Positions 25,818 to 36,155 of a stretch of DNA of 64,000 bases are shown here, piece by piece. How positions within the stretch are numbered: position 1 is the first letter of the stretch; each line of letters starts with the position of its first letter. The notes under the pieces were generated by a model. It searched no databases. It saw only the letters and a program-made list of their open reading frames with translations, and was not told where the DNA came from. A program made the position numbers and the translations under genes. The stretch comes from Posidonia oceanica (lineage: Eukaryota > Streptophyta > Magnoliopsida > Alismatales > Posidoniaceae): assembly GCA_037176725.1 (NCBI GenBank), contig JAZBRS010000075.1, positions 75,704,001 through 75,768,000 on the forward strand, written 5' to 3'.

Positions 25818-26673
25818 CTAGTAGGCTATCTTCTTGGGACCCGGGCCAGTGCAAGTCGCTCTCCTTTACTCAGCGTTAGCTGCAATAGTTAGATCAAGAT
25901 CTCAAGGTGTCCCAAGTATTGTTATTGGCTTCTCTTTCTCTATGAGCCAATAGTGGAACTTGGTAGATACTTTACACCTTAGTGCTCTATGTTTTATTGC
26001 TTTATGGTTTGTTAAGTGCCGAGCCTAAGGACAGAATCCTAAGTGGAGGGTCCCTCTTTAGAGAGACAAGCTCCCCACTTAGGCCCTTCTTAGTGGACCC
26101 TAGCGAAAGTCAAGGAGGAGTACCTTAAAGCCAACCAATCCCAGTTGTTTGTGAACCATGCAGGTTTATTTAATCAATCCATTAATTAAACACCTAAACA
26201 AGTAAAAGCAACGTATTGCTTGAAACCTGCTCGTTTTCCTTCTTCACTGTTGCGTGGTCTGTCCAAGACAGACCCGGTTTGCTGTCTGAACCAGGGGCAC
26301 AGCCGCCGGTTCAGGAGGCGCCTCGGTAAGCCGTCGGTGAAATCGGCGACTTGTCAAGCCGCCTGTAAAACAGGCGACTAGCAGGGGATTACGATTCAGT
26401 GCATTGTCTGCAGGGATTAGGCATACTGCTAACCACAGGGCCATAAGCATAGACTGTTTCCATTTTTGTTATATTTTTTCAAATCCTATCGTGTCTGTAG
26501 TAATTAGTGTTCATTTAGTCTGTAATTTCTTTTTTTATCTCCTGTAATAGTCTAGAGAAAAAAAAGCAAAAAAAAAGAAGAGACAAAAGACAAAAGCAAA
26601 AAAAAAGAAGAAAAAAAGGAAAAAAAAGAAAGAAAGAAGGAAAAAAAAGAAAAAAGAGAAAGTACCAAGAACA
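25818..26673 (+). other. Untranslated leader region of element A (no gene seen)
   Basis: This stretch has no counterpart in the 3' LTR. It holds a 9-bp inverted repeat CCTAAGTGG / CCACTTAGG (26029-26082), a cluster of GGCGACT inverted-repeat modules (26301-26379), and a purine-rich A/G tract (26555-26660) directly before the gag start. No tRNA-like primer binding site is recognisable, which fits loss of the LTR/leader junction. Confidence 0.6.
26301..26379. promoter_or_regulatory. GGCGACT inverted-repeat modules 5' of gag
   Basis: Copies are AGGCGCCT (26316-26323) paired with GGCGACT (26345-26351), and GCCGCCTG-TAAAA-CAGGCGACT (26358-26379). The arms are near reverse complements of each other. 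The same module recurs at 47303-47426, 49173-49195 and 50693-51116. The function is unknown; a regulatory role is inference from position. Confidence 0.45.
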
Positions 26674-27546
26674 ATGGAGCGCATGAGCACTACCTCTACC
26701 TCCATGGCGCAGCAAGGCCAAGGCTTGGACGGGTCTTTCTTCAGAGGCTCAGCCTCACAAATGGAAGGGCCAGGAACCCTCAGCTTCTCACTAGCCGTCG
26801 GCCGGCAAAAATTCCCGCACGCCTCCATCCCCTTCGATTACCACACTGATGCAAACGAAGAAGGAGGGGAGGCGGATCAGTCCCGAACAATAGACATCCC
26901 GCCCGAGTTCACACGTCCCGAGGCAACTTCTAACGTTGTGCTTCCCGTTGTGACTACTTCCTACCCAATTGAGGAAGAGACCTATGAGGTCCGGCAATCC
27001 CTGGCTCAACAACAACATTTCACGCACACAAACCCACAAACCTCCACCCTCCTAGAACACCACAACCACCTATTCCATACGCTCGTCTACACGCACACCA
27101 CACCTAACCCTACCTTCCCTAACCAAGGCCCTTCTCCACCATACTACCCATCGCCCACCTACCCTTATGTCCACCCAACTCTACTATACGCAACCCCATA
27201 CCTACCACAACCTCCCGCTAACATGCTATACTACCCCACTCCACCTCCACAATCATTCTTCCATCCACAGCAACCTCCCATTAACATACCTTACTACCCT
27301 ACATGACCCCAATTATCATTCTTCCATCCCCCACATAACCCATCGCTACCACCATTCCCACCAACACACCAGCACCTGAGCCAAGGGCATTACGCCACAC
27401 CAGGGACTGATCTTAAGAGGATGATTGCCGAAGCATTAACAGAGGCTAGAGTCACTTCCAAGACGCCCATCGGCTACGACATCTCCAAGTTCCCTCACTT
27501 TGCCCTTCCCCCAGGGTTTAAAATGCCAAAAATGAGGAGGTATAAT
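26674..27546 (+). pseudogene. gag, N-terminal part (broken)
   Basis: The capsid precursor of element A begins at ATG 26674 (MERMSTTSTSMAQQG). The first ~210 codons are low-complexity, rich in Pro, Tyr, Thr and Gln (repeated YYP/PPQSFFHPQQPP-like words). A TGA at 27304 interrupts the frame, which continues in the same phase to GYDISKFPHFALPPGFKMP and KMRRYN. The motif PPGFKMPK before a Tyr is the usual entry to the conserved gag core in Tat/Ogre elements. The core itself is absent because a foreign LTR starts at 27547. Confidence 0.7.
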
Positions 27547-29279
27547 TGTTGACACCCCATTTTGACAGGCTTGATCAATTGGAATCTCCTGGTGGCTTCT
27601 GGAACCAAATCTAGGTCCAAACCTACACAATCCTTTTCATCCTTCTTTCCAAAACAAGCCCAAACTTAACCTAGAATTATACCTCTTTCCCAAGCCCAAA
27701 ACCTAGCCAAAAACTGTAGGAAAACTTACCATCCCCAACTTAGCAAACCTACCCAAGAACCCTCAAAATTTCAAACCAAAACCACCCCCAAAAACCCTAG
27801 AAAACCTAGGTAAAACTACCCTTTTTTACACCTCCAAACCTTTCCAAAACCTTACCAAATCCAAACCCAAACCTTAGGTCCAACACTAGAGGCCCTAGCT
27901 CACACACTCCCCAAATTTCACTTCTTTTCAAAACCTCTAACCCCCTCATTTACCCAAATTATCCTTTTCTCTCTCTTGGATTATTCTTTTCTCTCTCCTC
28001 TCTCTCTCCTGATTATCCTCCTTTTTACCCCCTTCTCTCCCTTCTTCTTGTGTAACTGTGGGCCCCCCTTGTGCATCTATCTCTTCTAAATCTTATCTGT
28101 ATTTTTAACTTATTTTTAGCATTTTCTTTGATTTTCTAAAAATTATTTTCTTTCAACTCCCCTCTTTCTTCTTTACTCCTCCATTTCTCCCTTTTCTTCT
28201 TCCTTTTCCTTTTCTTTTCCTTTCTCTTACTAAATCCCTAAAAACCCTTAAAAACTCTAAAACAAAAGGAAAACAAACCAAAACCCTAAAAGAAATAATT
28301 AAAAATTAAACAAACAATTAAAAACCAAAACCTAACTAAATCTAGCTAAAATGGAAAACTAAGAATGCAATCTAAAAAATGCAAAACAAACAAAAAGAAA
28401 ATGTTGTAAAATCAAGGAAAAAACCAAAATATAATCAAAACAAGCCAAAGTAAGAACTCTAGTAAAAATAATCAAAAAAAAAATCCTAAAAGGAAAAGAA
28501 ACAATTAAAAATGCTAAGGCAAGTAATTAAGTAAAAACTTAACTTAAACCCAAAAGAAGCAATTCAAAAACCTAACTAAAAAGAAAAAGAAACAATCAAA
28601 AATTTGAAACACTTAATTAAAAACTTAACAAGAAAACTCAAACTAAAAAAAATATTGAAAGAACTTAACAAACAAAAACCAAAAAACAAATCAAAGAAGA
28701 CTTAAGAAAAAGACTAAAATCAAAAATCTAAAACTCACCCTAATTAATTTAAAAACAAACTTTAAAAAATCCTAATTAACATCCCAAGTACTTAACAAGA
28801 AAAACATAATGAAAAAACAAAATTAAAAACTTAACAAACATTTAAACAAAATCAAAAAACAATTAGAAGACAACTTAAATCAAACATTAAAACTCTTCTA
28901 ACCCTAATCAACTAATTAAGAACAACCATTAAAACCTAATCTAAAAATCCTAACTCAAACAATCACCTTATAAAACACTTTTCAAATCTTAAAAACACCT
29001 TTCAAATCCTTTTTATTTTTATTTCTATTTTATTTTTCTTCCCTTTCTTCCTCCTCCTTTCTTTTTCTCCCTTTCTTTTTTATTCTTTCTTTTTCTGGGC
29101 CTAGTCCGGCCCGTTCCACCTCTTCCCCTCCTTCCTTCCTTCTTTCTTTTTTTTTTTCTTTTTTTCCCGCAAGGCCCGGCCCGCACGCCCAGCTTCCTCC
29201 TTCCCCCTTCCTTCTTCTTCTTCCTCCTCAGATCTTCTCCCGCCAGCAGCTCATTCCCTTCAAAAAAATTTCAATTCTC

Positions 29280-30665
29280 CTCTCCCTCCCGATCACCATC
29301 AGCTCCAGTTCATCTCTTCCTCTCTCGCGTCTCAGTAGGATCTCTGGGGGGGCATTTAATGCTCGTCGCCTCCGCTGTCCTCGCTGCTACCAGCTGCTGC
29401 TCCCGCCGGTGGAGGATTTGAATCCCCAGCGCACGTTCACTCCTTCAGCAGCTGATAAAACCTCAACTCCTCTCCTCCTTATCTGTCTTTTTGTCGTCCG
29501 AGAGAGAGCAAGCAATCCAGAGAGCATCCAGCACCCAATTCCTCTCCTTTTTCCTCCTTTGAAACAGCAACCTTCTTCCTCCTTCATCCCACTGAACCAA
29601 AGCCTCCAACAGCCCTCAAACCACTCACAATTCACCCCCCAATCCCGGCCAAACCTCCACCATCACAGCCTCCCATTCCACAACCAAATCCATCCTGAAA
29701 TCACCCTGCAACCACCTGAAACCAAGCTAGCAACCCAACACCTTCCTCCCTAGAATTTCCGACACCACTGCCCACAAAATCCCTCCAAACTCCTCCCAGT
29801 TATTCACTGAAACCCCACCTTTTCAACCCCTCAGAGCCTCATCCTTCATCACCACCACAGACAAAACCCTCCACAACAAACACCCACGACCCATTCTGCC
29901 AGAAAACCATCCCACCTGCAAACTTCCTCTCCAGCCTTTTCCCGACCGTCCTCTGCATCCAAACATCATCACCAGATCTCCAGCAAGTCACCGCCACCTT
30001 CCTACTGATCCGGGGAGCAGCAGACAGTCACCCCCATCTCCGGTCGTTCTTGCTGAACCCAAAGGAGCAATTTTTTGCTCTGGCCTTCAGAGCTTGCGTC
30101 CGGCCCTTCAGGAAGCATCGGAGGACCTCCAGGAGCAGATCCCAGCGCCTGCGAGCTGCCGCCAACGTCCACAGCACCCGGTCCAACCTCGCCGGCAACC
30201 ACTGAAACAGCTCGCGTCGGGGGAGCGCTCCGGACGACAGAACAGGTGCCATCTCTTCCCATTAGTTTAGTTTCTTCCTCTGCGTGCTTCCTGGCCTGTT
30301 AGAATAGGATTCTGCCCTCTCCCTCGCCGGGTCAACACCGCCGTCTCCTTTCTTCTCCGGTGAGCTCCGGCTCTGTCACGCCGCTCCGGTCAGCAGAAGC
30401 CCGCTCCGATCGTCGCCCGAGGTCCGGGGAGCTTCCAGGAGCACGACTGTGCTTCCAGAATGCTCCCTCGATGCTCTGGCCCTCCGATCTGCCTCGAAGC
30501 CTTCTGCATTGTTCCGTCATCTTCTCCGACTGTCCTCAGGCCATGTCATGGCTCCGCGACGCTGCTCCGAGGTCCGTCAAGCTCCGGTGAAGCTCGCCGA
30601 CCGGTCAGCGCGTCCCCAGCCCCCTCCTCCGCCGCTCATGGTCGCTAGTAGCTCTGTGCTACAGT
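29280..30665 (+). other. GC-rich leader-like block of the giant LTR
   Basis: This block is C- and G-rich, with short plus-strand ORFs (29409-29753, 30075-30302, 30449-30667). It corresponds to 7329-8150 (minus strand) and 62480-63360. The ORF 30449-30667 ends SARPQPPPPPLMVASSSVLQ, weakly like the C-terminal ends of the equivalent ORFs in the other LTRs. I do not call these as genes. Confidence 0.4.
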
Positions 30666-30689
30666 GACCATGGCCGCGGCCTTTGCACT

Positions 30690-31640
30690 GTTCCTTTATT
30701 TTCCTTAATCATGCTATTTTACCAAAAAATTGCATATCTGCCTTGCTATTTTATTTTATTACATTCTAGTCCTGCCTTCGTTTATGATTCATTTAATTCT
30801 GAATTTAAATCTTATTAAATTGCATGAAAAACTTAAAAAACTGTCTAATTGCATGTTAGTCCTTCTGCTGTGTTTTCCTTTTAAGTTTATTTTAGTTCAG
30901 GTCCTGTAGTTTTTTATTATTGCATGTTAGTCCTTTAGTTAATAATCTGATTTAATATTCCAATTTTACCTTAGTAAATTGCATTTGTGAACCCTGTCTT
31001 TTCCTCTATTTGCATTTTAGTCCTCTATTCTGTAAATTAATGCATTTATTTTTCAACTTTTCTTACTGCATTGCATTATTTCCCCCATACATTTTAATTT
31101 TTGCATATAGGTCCTTCACATTAATGCACAACATCTGTTAAATCACATTTTTGCTTATAAAATTGCATTTTTGACCCTGCATATTTCAAAATTACACATA
31201 GGTCCTCTGCATGCTTATAAAACTCATTTAAATGCATATTTTTGCTTATAAAATTGCATTTTAGGCCTTGCATATTTAAAAATTGCATATAGGTCCTCTA
31301 TTTGTGTTCACAGACCATTTAAGACCACTTTTTTGCTTACAAAATTGCATTTCAACCCCTGCATGTTTCAAAATTACATGTTAATCCTCCGCATGATTTC
31401 AAAACTTATCCTAATGCATGTTTACCTCATAAAATTGCATTTTGAACCCTGCATTTTGCAAAATTGCACTCAGACCCTCCAGTTTTCAAAAACCTTGCAT
31501 AAAAGCCCCTAACTTCTCAAAATCTTTGCAGTTAGACCCCCACTTTTTCAAAAATTACACATAAGTTCCCAAGTTTTCTGAAAAGTCATCCTTAGGTCTT
31601 TTCTTGCATTTTTGCATGCATTGCACTCATACATCCTTGC
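30690..31640 (+). repeat. Degenerate TTGCAT / TTAGTCCT motif array in the giant LTR
   Basis: Recurring words such as TTGCATGTTAGTCC, TTGCATTTTAGTCC and TTGCATATAGGTCC are spaced ~40-70 bases apart with T-rich spacers. It is the counterpart of 5700-7328 and 63370-64000. Confidence 0.6.
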
Positions 31641-32360
31641 ATTTGGCATTCTTGCACACACTTAAGCACACTTAGCTCCCATTTACATGGGAGGACCTGT
31701 TTTGCACACCCCTAGGACCTCCTGTACACCTAGATTCATTTTCCTCCCCTGTTCTGGCCCCTCTGCCTTGAAACTAGGATATCTTCAGATCTGGCCGTTG
31801 GATCTTCTCAACCAAGCTACCTAGACGACCCGGTGGAGCGCTCTTCAGCATGGACCAAGCATTTCTCAGATCAGGCTCCAGATTTCCAAGGTAAGTCCTC
31901 CTAAACCCCTGCACAGCATTCATTTGCACCCCATTTGCATTGCAAGCATTGTTTTTGCTTTCTGGTTTCTCGAGCATGTAGAATAGGACTCCTTCCTCTT
32001 GTTTATCAACTCTGTCTCCTCTTTTCGCGTACTCCCAATGCCTTGTGTTGCATTTCCCCTGGATTCACTACTAATTGCGACTTTCTTCCCCCTTTTCCAC
32101 GATCCGATCGCATCGTGAGCTTTTGGCAGCGTGTGAGACGCATCGTGGGACACTTTGGTGGGAAACAGTCACAAAATAGTGGTAATCCCTCCACTTGCTT
32201 CTCTTCCCCTTTGTAGGTCTTCACACCTACTTTGCGCGGTCCTCAAACAGTGTCTATTCTCACACACGCACCGTTTGCCTCCCCCTTGCTTCTCTTGCTC
32301 TTCCTCCTTGCATCTGCATCTGCATGGTTTTATTGATGTTTTATTTCGCCTGCTTTGGCA

Positions 32361-32900
32361 CCGTTTTGCATGCCCGCTCTGTCTTTGGCACCATTTTGCG
32401 TGTCCACTTTGTTTTTGGCACCGTTTTGTGTGCCCACTCTATCTTTGGCACCGTTTTGCATGCCCACTTTGCTTTTGGCACCGTTTTGCATGCCCGCTCT
32501 GTCTTTGGCACCATTTTGCGTGTCCACTTTGTTTTTGGCACCGTTTTGCGTGCCCGCTCTGTCTTTGGCACTGTTTTGCGTGCCCACTTTGCTTTTGGCA
32601 CCGTTTTGCATGCTGCTTTGTCTTTGGCATCGTTTTGCGTGCCCGCTTTACTTTTAGCACCGTTTTGCGTGCCCGCTCTGTCTTTGGCACCGTTTTGCGT
32701 GCCCGCTTTGCTTTTGGTACCGTTTTGCATGCCCGCTCTGTCTTTGGCACCGTTTTGCGTGCCCACTTTGCTTTTGGCACCGTTTTGCATGCCCGCTCCT
32801 GTTTCTCGCACCATTTTGCATGCTGCTCCGTTTTCCGCATCGTTTCGCGTGCCGATCTTGTTTTCTTGCACTGTTTCGCGTGCCGCTCTCGTTTCTTACG
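32361..32900 (+). repeat. 30-bp minisatellite, about 18 copies
   Basis: The unit is like TTTGGCACCGTTTTGCGTGC followed by CC[GC/AC]TNTGTC or CCACTTTGCT. Units alternate in two slightly different forms, giving a 60-bp super-period in the left part. Thirty bases is ten codons and the unit lacks stops in most frames, so long spurious ORFs appear on both strands. It is located in the distal part of the giant LTR, and I treat it as non-coding. Confidence 0.9.
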
Positions 32901-33618
32901 TCATTTTGCATGTTTTATGCCATTTTCTCTTGCATGTCACCTGCACTGCTTGGTTTTACTGCTGTTTTGCTTTTTCGCTTGCATTTGCATATAGGGCAGT
33001 GATGCTTACTGCCTGGAGTTCTCACGAGCTAGGTTTCACCCGGTTCGGAACATAGACAGCGTTGCTGAACACTTAGACTGCACGTTTACTTCCCTGCATC
33101 GCATCCCACCACTTAGAGCACGCCTATGAGCATTCATTCAGGCATTCATTGGCATTTAGGCATTCAAACCTGCATTCTCATGTGTATGCGAGCGTAAGCC
33201 TAGAAAGACCGATTCTCGGGCGTGTCGGGGGTGCCTAACACCTTCCTTGCACGTAACAGGAGTCCTTGCCCAGTCTTTTGGCCCGCAATGACCATATTGC
33301 CCTTATCCTAGGTATGAGTCATATCATTTGCATTCATTTGCATTTGTCTTCCTTTGCATTGCTTTGCATTGCATCCTTTGCTTGATTTTGCCTGTTAACT
33401 CGCGCATTTCCCCTGGTTTTCCTTGTCTCCCGATAATAGACACAGTGGCGACTCTGAATTGTCTTATCTTCTTCTTTTCTTATCCTTTCTCCTCTGTTTT
33501 AAGTGTTTTCAAGTTGAACCCTCCTCCTCGGACATAGCCGCTTATAGTGAGCCTGATTCTGATCAGTGCACGCGAGCTTCTGGCAATGTGCATGGACAAT
33601 CTGAACACCGGGAGCTCG

Positions 33619-34118
33619 AAGCAAAAAGCCAGAAGAAGACTGTAGGACATACCATAGAAGTTGTCACTGGCAACATGGCACAACTAACCACGCAGCATCA
33701 GAGAGGATGGAAAGGGTAGCCCTTCCAGCAGCCTCAATATCAAGTGGAACCACAGAGGCAGCCGTTCCAGCAGTTCCAACCCCAGCACCCTAATCCCCTG
33801 GTAAATGCTCAACAGGGGCAGAACAGCGGTCAGTACAAAGCACCACCGCAAGGGCAAAGGGACTACCACAATGTTCCTCCTCCACAGGCACCTAGAGGAC
33901 CAAGGAGACAAAGCTACCCACCACTTCCAGAGACGATCCCAGACATCTTCAGGATGCTGATCGAAAGTGGGGACTTACAACTCCCAGTGCCAAAACCGAA
34001 TGCTCCCAATGCAAACATGACCAAGTACTGTGCCTACCACCAGAGAAACAGGCACACACTTGAGGAATGTTATGTGTTGAAAGATTGAATATACGATCTA
34101 AATGATAAGGGAGAAATA
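33619..34118 (+). pseudogene. gag, C-terminal part (broken)
   Basis: This continues gag after the inserted LTR, with an in-frame TAG at 33717. The Gln/Pro-rich stretch (PFQQFQPQHPN...) leads to a terminal region with CAYHQRNRHTLEEC and LKD, then IYDLNDKGEI after a TGA at 34086. The C-x2-H...H-x4-C pattern followed by LK.xI..L...GEI is the typical gag end in Tat/Ogre elements. The conserved gag core between 27546 and this part is missing. Confidence 0.7.
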
Positions 34119-35075
34119 ATGTGGTCAGCCCTCAAGGACAGATTGAAAGAGGCTAGAATGGGACAGCACAAGTTGCAGATACACCAGAACCCTCTGCCTA
34201 ATCACCCAGTGGCGCACCTGGAGACAGAAGGCAACCTACCTGAAGCCAAGACCGTCACCATGTGCCTAATCGAATCAGAACTAGAGCCGGCTTCCTCCAT
34301 TGCAGAAAGCAATGACGTTGAGGTGTGCTCTGAACAGGGGTCAATAGAATGGGAATTCCTGATAGAGACAACACAAGACGAAGAAGGCAAGGTGGATGAC
34401 CTCGAGCTCCTCAAGTGCTTCGATTTCCTCCTAGGAGAAGGCCAATCCCAAGAGCAAAATGCCAGGACAGATCCCTTCGAGGTAGCCCGGAAAATTATCA
34501 AGGAGTATGAGCGGAGAAATATAGTCTTCAAGGACTCAGAACTACCCACTCCGGAGAAACGGCTCTGGCCTTTGGTAATCACTGTAGAAGTCAACGGCTA
34601 CCTCCTCCCTGTCATACTTGTGGACACAGGGGCTAGTCGCAGTGTGTGCTCTCTGAACACCCTCGACTACCTGGATGTCGAAGAAGAGGATATCACCAGG
34701 GAGAAGATCTTCTGCAAGGGCTTTAATAATATCCAGACAGAGGTGATAGGGATAGTTCAGCTGGCAATTACCATCGGCCCCCTCACCAGCGTTACCAAGG
34801 TCATGGTGGTAGAATGTGACCTAGCAGAACCATTGATCCTCGGGAGAACTTGGCTGGTGGAAATATGTGCAGTTGCGTCCTTGACGCACCAGCTATTAAA
34901 GTTCAAGTTCCAAGGCGAAATGATCACCATCCAGGCGGACCATGAAACGACCCTGGAAATGATCTGGGGACCTTACCTAGCAGGATTCCACATGGGAGAC
35001 CCGGCACCAGATGGCACAGGTGGCTGGATTGATGATGGGGATGATGAAGTCCCAAGTATCCAAGGATTCCAATAG
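34119..35075 (+). pseudogene. Aspartic protease module 1 (DTGA)
   Basis: Retroviral-type aspartic protease that would cleave the polyprotein. Residues 1-130 are an acidic linker. The protease core has the catalytic VDTGAS at residues 168-173, then SVCSLNTLDYL, VIGIVQLAITIGP, and a LILGRTWL flap-like segment near residue 245. A TAG closes the frame at 35073-35075. The open stretch has 318 codons. The active-site triad is intact in this module, unlike module 2 directly downstream. Confidence 0.8.
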
Positions 35076-35126
35076 CTCACCGATAATCAAGCAGCCCAAG
35101 GGTATACCCAGATCCAGAGGCCTACA

Positions 35127-36155
35127 TTGCTGAACTCATCTCAGCTGCCCATAAACCAAGGGCAGTCTCTTCTCAGGAAACCTCTGTCTCTGCTCAAGTT
35201 CGGCCACGCCAAGGGAGAACACAACCAGGCTCAGCGGGCCCCCATCACAAGAACCGGGCGGATCTCCAACCAAGTCGCACTGCCTCCGCCTAATGCAGGA
35301 CCAGCCACCTCCTCGCCTCAACCGAAGTTCCACATACCCCAGAGGGTAGAAGGCAACTTTGACGTCCTGGAGCAGCTCAGAAAGACACAAGCAAAGATCT
35401 CCATCTACGAGCTAATCAGAGCCTCGGAGAAGCACCGGGACATCCTGATGGAGGTATTGAAGAAAGCCCAAGTACCGGAGGACATGCCTGCTGAAGCTCT
35501 GGCCACCATCGCCGCAGTTGTGTTCATGGAGCCCATAGTTATCTTCACCGACTCTGAATTAGCTCCTCCTGAAAGGAGGACTTTACCTTTAAATGTTATT
35601 ATTGTAATAAACAGTTATAAACTTTCTGGTGTGCTTGTCGATACTAGGGCAACTTTAAACGTATGTTCCCTAGAAACCCTGTAGTTAGTTAGGCTAACCG
35701 AATCTCAATTATGCCCAGCAGCCTTAACTGTATCAGGGTACGACAACAACAAAAAAGCAGCCTTGGGAAAGATAACTGTCCAAGTTACCATTGGCCCTCT
35801 CCAAATGAAAACAGAGCTCATAGTAGTCGATGCCCCAATCTCGTATCAGCTCATATTAGGGTGCCAATGGATCGAGGAGATCAAGGCAGTCACCTCCCCA
35901 CGCCACCAATGCATGAAGTTCTCTTACCAAGGGAAAATCATCAAAATACAGGGAGATGAGCCGATGGAAGCTGAAGCCCACCTGGTAACAATCCCGACTA
36001 CCACACCGGCGCCATTGATCAGGGACTTAGCTGCTAAGGCCATAAACAATGTCAAAAAGGTCTTCGCTCCCAAGAGTATTGATATAAATCAATACGATTA
36101 CCCCGACCACATGAAAAGGCCTTGGGAGATCCTCCTCAAGATAGGATACACCTAG
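35127..36155 (+). pseudogene. Aspartic protease module 2 (DTRA), duplicated
   Basis: A second protease-like module in tandem. The entry TDSELAPPERRTLPLNVII parallels KDSELPTPEKRLWPLVITV of module 1, and LVDTRATLNVCSLETL parallels LVDTGASRSVCSLNTL. The catalytic Gly is replaced by Arg (DTRA at 35640-35651). After a TAG at 35682 the same frame continues with SGYDNNKKAALGKITVQV and LILGCQWI, the equivalent of LILGRTWL. A Gln/Pro-rich and helical segment (EQLRKTQAKISIYELIR) precedes it. It is either a non-catalytic partner or a relic of unequal recombination. Confidence 0.75.

Larger units (their letters stand above)
27547..33618 (+). mobile_element. Giant ~6.1-kb LTR of the other family, inserted in gag of element A
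   Basis: It starts TGTTGACACCCCATTTTGAC and has the same block order as the LTR at 4519-8422: CCCTAAA/CCTAGG-rich head, A-rich stretch (28240-28990), pyrimidine tract (29000-29250), GC-rich block (29280-30665), TGCAT/AGTCCT array (30690-31640), conserved block (33180-33330) and tail. Similarity to the other LTR's tail runs to about 33618; the last few bases (GCTACA) and the primer binding site are missing. Gag sequence follows at once. No partner LTR and no 5-bp duplication are seen, so this is a solo or truncated LTR whose right end was lost together with the gag core. Confidence 0.7.

Noticed and set aside
32155..33055. Long plus- and minus-strand ORFs (176-286 codons) with ten-residue repeats
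   Set aside because: They are produced by a 30-base minisatellite that lacks stops in most frames; no start context or homology favours one frame.
34202..34594. 130-codon minus-strand ORF in the protease region
   Set aside because: Shadow of the acidic linker before protease module 1.
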